Source of the DNA: Silene noctiflora
Taxonomy: Eukaryota; Streptophyta; Magnoliopsida; Caryophyllales; Caryophyllaceae
Assembly (NCBI GenBank): GCA_009801015.1
Contig: VHZZ01001153.1
Location: 11,487-37,618, forward strand
Reading direction: 5' to 3'
DNA length: 26,132 nt
Of the stretch, positions 19,176-26,132 are shown in pieces. The notes beneath the pieces are model-generated. The model was not told where the DNA came from and did not search any database. It saw nothing but the letters and a program-made list of their open reading frames with translations. Position 1 is the first letter of the stretch. Every line of letters starts with the position of its first letter. A program made the position numbers and the translations under genes.

Positions 19176-21236
19176 TCTTGGCTTGCAGCTTGCTATGTTG
19201 GGTATGTGATGAAGTTGTGTCCCTTATTGTTCCTCACCTAAATTTATAAGCTTTCTCAGCCTTGTTTTATTCAAACTTACCCGGCCTACCGAAGAGGTCT
19301 AGTAGTTAAGACAGGTGAACTTTAAACACTACTTCGATAGTACAACCCCTCCCCCTTTTATCTTATACTAACCCTGTATCTTCTTTGGAAAAATTAGGAA
19401 AATGTGCACTAGCCTAATCATTTCATTAATATGTGCACTAGCCTAATTATTGAATAAATATATCTTTAGAGCAGAAGACACACACCAGTGGGTAATGCAA
19501 TATTAAATTCAGTATGAAGTGTGGAAATTCTTTTCGGATTACCTAGAATAAAAGTTAATCCATATATCAAACTTGCATCAACCAATTGATATTTTTATCT
19601 TTTTGACAAAATTTTATCAAAGATTCAGAATTTCAACCACAAAAAGTTGACTGGGAAAACACTGAGAAATATAGTCATAACGAGGCTGATGAAAGAAGTG
19701 GTTATGGGAGTCGTCTACTGTTGATCAGATATGGTTTGAAATGGATGGTGAGAGCTGGAGTGCCGTGGTTGAAGAAGTTGGTGGGGTGATTATGGCCACG
19801 ATGAGGTTCTATTTGTTGGTCGTACAGTGGTCATCGGTACTATTAAGACAGATGAATAAATCACCACATCAATTGACAAACTAAAAACCTCCCCCAAAAC
19901 GGAAACGTAAATTTTTGACACAAACACCCTCAAAACGAATAAATAAACTATGGACGAGGACGGAAGAAATATATATTAAAAAATAGAAAAGACAAGGGAC
20001 CATGACATACAATAACATTAACTATGCTGCAAAAACCATTGCATCTAAGCACCCATTGAGAGAAATAGGTTTATGCAAACTTATCTTATGCTTAAAATAC
20101 ATATACTGTTTTGAACGACCTATAATAAAACTTGTGTCAAGAAATCAACCAATTGATACTGCACAATGAAGCACAATTGAATGTACGAGTCCATGAGAAT
20201 GCAGATGAGACCTACGATAATTTACTAAGATGCTTCATCCTAGCTCTTTGGTCAAAACTTTTATTACTCATCAAGAAACATAACAAAAAGGTCAGGGATG
20301 ACATCAGGAATATTGAAAATGAGAGCTAGCTGTCAGAGTTGAACTTGCGTTCTGGAAAGCAGTATAGTATCCAACCCCAGACAAATGTATTAAGTAAGAA
20401 GTATTAAAGGTATTCTGTTACAGGTACTTTCTTCAAAGGTTTCCATCATCAAAGACTCTTTGGCGGTTTTTAGAATTGCGATCAACTAACTATGGTATTT
20501 TAACTCAGCTCATTTCTAACAAAACCAAGAGTTTACGTAAGTGTGTACATATAAGCTCTTCACCGCATCATAGGCAAAATGAGTGATTTTATGTCAGGCT
20601 TGTAAGTTTGTAACACCAAATTTAACAAGTTTAGTATAATATGCCCTGTGGGCTGTCGGATGGCCACTATTATCACAAATACTACAAATCATGTTACAAA
20701 TTGCTAACTTCAAGCATTAGGAGCATGCTGAGAAACATGTAGAGCAGAGCTGTACCCAAGCTTAGCATACGATAGCAGAAACCAAAATCAAGCCTACAAT
20801 AGCAACTTGACTGTTTGAACAGCATCGTCTACCTCGCGATTAGATCTCTCACAACGACTACCTTTACGATCTTTTTTTCCTCTAGCCTCGAGTCCTCGAC
20901 ACTATTCTCCATATCTCACTCAGCTCCCCTTGAATACTTTTGCTTAGAGTACATCACAAACCTCACATAAATTTCAGTTATGCTAAGCTTATCATTAACA
21001 TCAAGTTGCTTCGAGATCACAATAAGATCATCAATATAATGATAATCACATTGAATACAACATCTCCAGCTAACTTCAATCGCGCCACAGTACCACACTC
21101 AGTGGAATCACGTCAATGCCTTCCAAACATCAATCGAAAGATGAAAATACTTCGAACATTTGTGTAGTTAACATACATAAATGCCTTCCAAAATCCTTAT
21201 AGAAGGTGCATATCAGGATATATCCTTACTTCTAGT
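19176..21236. other. Gene-free intergenic region
   Basis: The first ~120 bp resemble the 5' flank of UGT copy A, with a TATA-like ATTTATAA near 19240. The rest is AT-rich with only short ORFs (for example 20132-20329) that show no recognisable similarity. A block near 20641-20675 (GCCCTGTGGGC, then GGCCACTATTA) has the look of a dispersed repeat but no clear ends. A CTAGTAGTTAAGACAGG word near 19296 recalls a SINE A box, without a matching B box. Confidence 0.45.
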
Positions 21237-21237
21237 C

Positions 21238-21268
21238 TACTACTCCCTCTCTCCCAATCATTTTGTTT
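21238..21268. mobile_element. Stowaway-type terminal sequence (one end)
   Basis: TACTACTCCCTCTCTCCCAA followed by TCATTTTGTTTACC matches the usual left terminus of Stowaway MITEs. The only candidate right end is AGGAGGGAGTA at 21841-21851, whose inner sequence does not match, so the pairing is unproven. If paired, the other elements to 21840 would be nested in it. Confidence 0.4.
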
Positions 21269-21275
21269 ACCTTTA

Positions 21276-21534
21276 GGGTGTGTTTGGATAACAAAAGTGG
21301 AGGGAAAGGAGGGAAGAGAAAGGAAGGTGTTTGGATACAATTTCCTTCCAAATCTTGCCTATTGTGGAGAGATTTTGAGATTTTGATTTGCCTTGGAGGA
21401 GAGAAAATGGATCCCTCCAAATCCTTCCCCCTTCATTTCCCTTACCCCTTACTTGCTATCCAAACAATAGATTTTAAATCTCCTACTCTCCCTCACTTTC
21501 TTTTCCCTCCAAATCCTTCAATCCAAATACACCC
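21276..21534. mobile_element. Tourist-like (PIF/Harbinger) MITE
   Basis: Terminal inverted repeats GGGTGTGTTTGGAT (21276) and ATCCAAATACACCC (ending 21534) match at 13 of 14 positions. TTA duplications flank both ends (21273-21275 and 21535-21537). The terminal GGG-TGTTTGG pattern and TTA target site are known for Tourist/PIF-Harbinger MITEs. Length is 259 bp. The ORF across it (21263-21538) is a by-product of the repeat. Its right part is tandemly repeated beyond the element. Confidence 0.75.
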
Positions 21535-21718
21535 TTAATTATAATTCATTTCCCTTACCCCTTACTTGCTATCCAAACAATAGATTTTAAATTTCCTACT
21601 CTCCCTCGCTCCAAATACACCCTTAATTATAATTCATTTCCCGTACCCCTTACTTGCTATCCAAACAATAGATTTTAAATTTTCTACTCTCCCTTGCTTT
21701 CTTTTCCCTCCAAATCTT
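21432..21718. repeat. Three tandem copies of the 3' portion of a Tourist-like MITE
   Basis: Copies start at 21432, 21545 and 21633 with TTCATTTCCC(T/G)TACCCC and share CTTGCTATCCAAACAATAG. Copy 1 is 113 bp. Copy 2 is 88 bp because it lacks about 25 bp (the TTTCCCTCCAAATCCTTCAAT part). Copy 3 runs to about 21718. Copies 1 and 2 end with the MITE terminus CCAAATACACCC plus TTA. Confidence 0.9.
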
Positions 21719-21720
21719 GA

Positions 21721-21840
21721 GGTTACCGGGACGTGACCTTCGGTCACATTGGCTCTGATACCATGATAGATGAACCGTCTCAACCAAAACTTTAATTGAT
21801 GGTTAAGGCCCAGCTATTATAAATATTCTTATTAGATAAA
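21721..21840 (-). mobile_element. LTR-retroelement/TRIM relic with tRNA-Met primer-binding site
   Basis: On the minus strand TGGTATCAGAGCC (21763-21751) is the standard initiator-Met-tRNA primer-binding site of plant LTR retroelements. It directly follows ATCTATCA, an LTR end in CA. The LTR side (21764 to at least 21830) contains GGGCCTTAACCATCAATTAA and TTTTGGTTGAGACGG, a texture I associate with TRIM or solo-LTR sequences in plants. The far end of the LTR and the second LTR are not identifiable, and no coding domains remain. Confidence 0.55.
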
Positions 21841-21925
21841 AGGAGGGAGTAATATGCTCCAATTCACTGTCGTAATCGAATCAAAACGGTTTCGAAGCAT
21901 AATATACGAGCAAATAGTAGTTATA

Positions 21926-22129
21926 TACCCCCTCCGTCCCGGTCAGTTGTTGTCCTATTCCATTTTTTGGTGCTTCAGTCAATTGTTGTCCTTCTATGAT
22001 TGCATTTGATGAGCAATTTGATCTTTCACACCCAATTTGGTCAACTTGTCGTCTTATAATTGGTTCCCTCCTTTTTCTTGGACTTTGTATCAAGACCAAA
22101 GGACAACAATTGAGCGGACGGAGGGAATA
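21926..22129. mobile_element. Stowaway MITE
   Basis: The left end TACCCCCTCCGTCCCGGTCA followed by GTTGTTGTCCT pairs with the right end AGGACAACAATTGAGC followed by GGACGGAGGGAATA, giving inverted repeats of about 27 bp with a few differences. TA dinucleotides flank both sides (21926-21927 and 22128-22129). The CTCCCTCCGT terminus and TA target define Stowaway (Tc1/mariner-derived). Length is 204 bp, with no coding capacity. Confidence 0.85.
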
Positions 22130-22900
22130 TACAACAACAAAACTTGCAAACTATCAAAATCAGAAAAATAAAACAAGAATATCACAGAATTTTGTGCAAA
22201 CATTTGGAGAAATGACTAACCAAGCTAATTGATGTAAGCTTTGTGGAGGAAGATAATGGTGACGGCGTGGAGTTAATGGTGTGTCGCCATATCAAGCCAG
22301 AGATTCATGGTGTGCTCATGGTTGAAGACTATGGAGGGTTTTAGTTTTGAAGATGATCAGGGATGTCACTATAAGTAATAGACTCGACCCGCAAAATCAA
22401 CTCGATTCGAATATCCGACCTGAAATAACTTAATTGAGATCCGAAATTGTAGAATTTGAAGATCCTCTTAAATATGAATTGACCCGCCGTGTCCCAAACT
22501 AAACCCGAAATAATCCACTGATCTCTAAGCAATCCATATAAAAAGTGAGTTGATCTTAAACTAATTTAGATCCCGCACATGGTATTTATAAAGTTTGTAT
22601 TTTTGTATTACTTAATTAGATTAAACCACGTGCAATAAATGCACGGCATATGTAAGTTTTTACTTTAATAAGATACCAATCAACCAATACGAAAAAATGG
22701 CAGTGTAGTCTGTATACTCGGTTTATAACCCAATTTTAAAGTTTTTAAAAATAAAAATAAAAATAAAAATCAAGCTAATCTATTCACCCTTCAATTCAAG
22801 TGTCGGGTTGGATACGATCGGCCGTCTAGCCCTAACCAAGTAACCAATAAACCCAACTCTTACTAAGCCAAAAGACGCAAACAATAAGTATCAGTTGTGA
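22130..22900. other. Intergenic region upstream of SF3B5
   Basis: It contains a degenerate GACCCG/CGAAT-rich stretch at 22375-22510. A perfect CGTGCA/TGCACG hairpin lies near 22629-22645; it resembles Helitron-type terminal hairpins but has no CTAG after it. A (AAAAAT)n tract is near 22747-22770. The 3' part should include the SF3B5 promoter. No ORF of note is present. Confidence 0.45.
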
Positions 22901-23002
22901 CGGTCAAAAGTTTGTGATCCTTCTATCAAACAAGTTTCTTGTTACTCTCATACAGTCTACAGATTTATAGTGCTGTTGCTGCTGTAGGTTCAAGTCCTCA
23001 AT

Positions 23003-25730
23003 ATGCAGGTATCTCGCCTTTGCTAACCCTAATTTATTCAACCCTCTTTCAAATACTTGCAATTATGAGAACATGTTTGATTATTCTGTAAATTGCAAAT
23101 CCATGATGTGTCAATTGTAGCTGCTCTTTGTTTTCTTGGTGTTTTATATGCCTAATTTCTTCGGTTTAATCAGACTTGCATCCCTTAAAAGTTATGCGCC
23201 ATTAATTCATGAGATCATATGAGCTCATGTTTTAGGTCTATCAACTCCGCGAACCTAGAACTAAAATTTCGGGTCATGTTTTATACTTATGTTCAGGTCT
23301 TATAGTTATGAATTTTTGGTAGCAAAAATCGACACTCTTACCCATTTTTTTGGAAATTTGGGGTAGCGGGTGTTGCCCCTTGCGAGTTGCGACTAGCTAT
23401 GTTCACCCTGTTATCAAGTATCAACAATGTATAGAGCTCACCATCTCATAGCTTAGATTGGTGTTGTGTTGCTTTGGAACAATGTGCTCTTACTTTCATG
23501 TAATAGGCAGCGCGCATCAAGTATCAACCCATTCGTTTTGGTTTAGGAGTTCTGAGAGGTATTAGTCACTTTTGTTCATCCATTGAGGGAATAGGAAAAG
23601 GGCTAGGCTTCTAATTGTCACTATCACAGCCATTCTGCCAAGCTAACATACCCCCCCGGCCCCCAAAGCTTGAATGAGGGAGATAGTAGATTCTGGAGCT
23701 GTTCTCTTTGCCAGAGACATTCCAGAAATCCTCGTTTTGAAGCTGATAAGCAGTAATCCAGTGAAACCAAACACTGCCCTTCTAGGGCTTAGCTAAGACA
23801 TTACTAGCAGTACTCTGTGCTTACATCTTATGACTTCTTGCAAAGGAATCCTGTAAGGAGACAAAGTGACATACCAGTCGATCATGAGTTGAGAGTTGAA
23901 ACTATTTTGCCATATCCTCACTATTACAGCTTTTCCCGGAGGAACCCTTGTGCAGTTTGGGTGTAGGATCCCATCCCCTCCCATCTCCCACAAGGTTGAT
24001 CAAGGGAGATTAGCATATGGGATATCTCCTTCACAGTCAATTAAATAGTCTCGAACATACAGAACAAAACACCAGCATGCAGAGCTGTTGTCTTTTGCAG
24101 AGGCATTCAAAAAGACTCATTCCCAAAGATGATAAGCAGTAAGTTACTGCAACCAAATACCACCCCTTTTAGAGCGAAGTTGTCGAGAGTAAGGCCTAAT
24201 TCCAAGACAAGAGCTCTGTAATGTTAAATCCAATAAACTGTCCCAACTCTAGCAATTATTTTCCTACCCACGAATATGAACACTCCAATGGAAGTTTTTA
24301 ATGAAACAGTTCCTTTTCTCAAAAAATAAAACAAAAGTTACCGCAGTTTGGCTTGTTAATTTTATTAGCTACTAGCTCAAATTTTATCAATCATACACCC
24401 ACGAGCCCACGAGCTGTCATTCTTTCCTATGAGCTTTCGCCCTGTTTAGTATGTGACACAGGTGATTGTCCTAGCATGATCCCTGCTATTTTTAGGAAAT
24501 CTTACAACTTCTAGTTCCAAAATAAAGGTCTAAAAGTGTAATCCTCATTTCCCTGTGTTTAGTATCAAACACAGGGAGGCAAGGTGAATAGGAGTTTTCA
24601 GTGTAGCATATCCTACCAAACTGTATCCAACAATTTTTTCCCTCCTGTGAAAGCTAGCTCTGATTTCTTCTTTTATCCTAACTTGGTTGTTGCTTAAAGG
24701 TCGAAAAATCTGGTGACTGTTAAATTAATTATAGTATTCTGGTTCTTAATATAGAGAATCACAATGGTGATTGTAAATCACGATCAAAGTTGAATTTTCT
24801 TTACCAATAGTCTAGACTTAACTACAGTTGCTGATGAATATTTATGTTTTTGTGATCACAGGCCAGTGATAGATTTAATATCAATTCGCAACTTGAGCAT
24901 CTCCAAGCAAAATATGTTGGGACTGGACATGCTGATATGAATAGATTGTAAGATCTCTTCTTTTAGAACTCTTTGGATATTTTTTTCTTACTCGTCTTCA
25001 TGTTGGTTGCTGTGCTCTGATTTTTTTTTTCTTTTTGAAATGCACAGTGAATGGGCAGTTAACATCCAACGTGATAGCTATGCATCGTATATTGGACACT
25101 ACCCTATGCTTGCATACTTTGCTATTGCCGAAAATGAATCAATAGGAAGGGAGCGGTACAACTTTATGCAGGTTTGTCCCCAAAGCTCGTGGTCTTTTTT
25201 GATGTTCCATTGTACTTTGGGTACTGGTAATCTGGTATCATATGCAAAAACTAACGGGATGTGAGTGATGGAATCAAAGACAGCCAGAAATTAAAAGTTC
25301 AGGCGCAAAAATACAGGCTTGTCTTGGGTGGGGTGTGGGGGGACTTAAATTTGTGAACCAGGGATTAGTAGTGCACTTCACCACTGTCTCAAGACATTTT
25401 CATGAATTTTATGTGCATCAAAATGTACACAACTTTTCTTTTGGGAGTGCGTATCGCTAGCCTCCCTTACTCAGCCAGCAGATGGAACAGCATACTGATG
25501 CATATAATTCATCATTTCATCTTATCTTTTGAGAAATCCCTAAAACAAACATATTATTATTTGTTCCCAAACCAACGTAGACGGTGACTTTAGTATATTG
25601 ATTTCCAATACTCATATTTTGAATTCACCCTTCAGGAATTTTGACTGACACTGACAGAAAGAATTTAATTTATTTCTTGCAGAAAATGCTTCTGCCGTGT
25701 GGTCTACCTCCTGAAAGAGAGGACGACTGA
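23003..25730 (+). CDS. SF3B5: Splicing factor 3B subunit 5 (SF3b10)
   Basis: The small subunit of the SF3b complex of U2 snRNP, which clamps the branch-point region of introns in the nucleus. Four coding exons, 23003-23008, 24862-24947, 25048-25171 and 25683-25730, give 87 aa, the same length as the Arabidopsis proteins. Splice sites are all GT-AG. The protein starts MQASDRFNINSQLEHLQAKY, contains VNIQRDSYASYIGHYPMLAY and ends CGLPPEREDD, nearly identical to known plant SF3B5. The first coding exon is just ATGCAG, so 1853 bp of intron separate the start codon region from the rest. The protein is complete with no odd residues. The 5' UTR probably begins near 22900-22980. Confidence 0.97.
23696..24180. 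repeat. Two diverged 99-bp direct repeats
   Basis: Copies at 23696-23794 and 24082-24180 are the same length and align without large gaps. They share GAGCTGTT, TTTGC, GATAAGCAGTAA, ACCAAA and the final GCG/GC-TAGCT-like end, with many substitutions. The spacing is 386 bp. They could be terminal repeats of a decayed miniature element or a segmental duplication. Confidence 0.75.
24551..24576. repeat. Perfect 10-bp stem hairpin
   Basis: CCCTGTGTTT (24551-24560) and AAACACAGGG (24567-24576) flank the 6-base loop AGTATC. A related, imperfect form (CCTGTTTAGTATGTGACACA, then GG) lies at 24441-24462. The two may be parts of a small MITE in SF3B5 intron 1. Confidence 0.9.
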
Positions 25731-26132
25731 TCGACCATTATAAGGTGTCTTCGTCATGACTTAGCGAGTACTTGTACCGTGTACTATTACCAAATTTTTC
25801 TCACGGACAGAGATAGTTCGATCACATGTAATCCAGAACTATGCTTTCCTCTTGTTTAAATTGTCCTTATGAACGTATATCTTGGATTCATGAAGGTGTT
25901 TATTATTATTGAAACCATGTTCCTTTATTTGATTGCTATTATGTTTGTTCTTTTTAAATGCCACATGGTGCCATTGCCACCATGATATGTTTGAAGCTCA
26001 GTTAACAACCAATTACCGTTCTCCGATTTAGTGATGCAGACTTGCTGAGTATGGAACTAATGTACNATGCAACTAAGACTTATTAGACGCCTGACGAGGT
26101 TGCAAAAGTTTTAAAGCAATGAAAATACACCG
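25731..26132. other. SF3B5 3' UTR and downstream sequence
   Basis: AT-rich 3' flank with no clear AATAAA signal and no ORF of note. An undetermined base is at 26066. Confidence 0.5.

Larger units (their letters stand above)
23009..24861 (+). other. SF3B5 intron 1 (1853 bp)
   Basis: The donor is CAG|GTATCT at 23009 and the acceptor TGATCACAG at 24861. It carries a 99-bp diverged direct duplication (23696-23794 and 24082-24180) and a perfect hairpin (24551-24576). The minus ORF at 23793-23993 lies between the duplicated blocks and has no recognisable domain. Confidence 0.85.

Noticed and set aside
19289..19360. SINE/tRNA-like A-box word CTAGTAGTTAAGACAGG
   Set aside because: No B box at the right distance, no A-tail and no target-site duplication.
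20641..20675. Block with GCCCTGTGGGC that looks like a dispersed repeat
   Set aside because: No ends or inverted repeats could be defined from the window alone.
21263..21538. 91-codon plus-strand ORF
   Set aside because: It coincides with the Tourist-like MITE and has low-complexity composition.
21996..22232. ORFs across the Stowaway element
   Set aside because: They are by-products of a non-coding MITE.
22985..23000. tRNA B-box-like GGTTCAAGTCC just before the SF3B5 start
   Set aside because: No A box or cloverleaf upstream; it lies in the SF3B5 5' UTR.
23793..23993. 66-codon minus-strand ORF in SF3B5 intron 1
   Set aside because: No known domain, and it lies between duplicated repeat blocks; likely chance.
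25007..25264. 85-codon plus-strand ORF as an independent gene
   Set aside because: It is SF3B5 exon 3 read through into its flanking introns.

Overview
This is a plant nuclear window, almost certainly from a eudicot. It is AT-rich between genes, has spliced genes with GT-AG introns, and carries many miniature transposable elements. The proteins (a nepenthesin-type aspartic protease, COG5, plant UGTs with a PSPG box, a chloroplast-targeted membrane protein, SF3B5) are typical of flowering plants. The style of the Stowaway-type repeats makes Caryophyllales a plausible guess, but nothing here proves it. One undetermined base (n) lies at 26066.

Layout from left to right. Positions 1-302 look like the 3' end of a Helitron-type element carrying a promoter-like block. 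Next is a plus-strand aspartic protease (2090-3721) with a possible upstream coding exon at 727-785, separated by a 1.26 kb intron that holds two MITEs. Minus-strand genes follow: a small three-exon plastid-targeted single-pass membrane protein (5709-4331) and COG5 of the Golgi tethering complex (11996-6576, three exons). COG5 has a 2.4 kb first intron containing a Stowaway-like MITE, and its second intron uses a GC-AG donor. Positions 11997-13312 are intergenic and hold a short 5'-truncated LINE tail with a 12-bp target-site duplication. Then come two tandem minus-strand UGT85/UGT709-like glycosyltransferases (16068-13313 and 19175-16560). Their coding exons have identical lengths (550 + 968 nt). 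From 19176 to about 22900 there is no gene, but there is a dense nest of TE relics at 21237-22129. The window ends with a complete plus-strand SF3B5 gene of the spliceosomal SF3b complex (23003-25730), whose first coding exon is only two codons.

The genes are unrelated housekeeping or metabolic genes and do not form a pathway or cluster; only the two UGTs belong together, as a tandem duplication. I found no evidence of a wholly new biological system. The most interesting signals are these: both UGTs lack the usual catalytic His; one UGT also lacks the diphosphate-binding His of the PSPG box; the protease may have an alternative in-frame N-terminal exon; and COG5 has a GC-AG intron. All exon boundaries were worked out by eye from splice consensus and reading-frame continuity.
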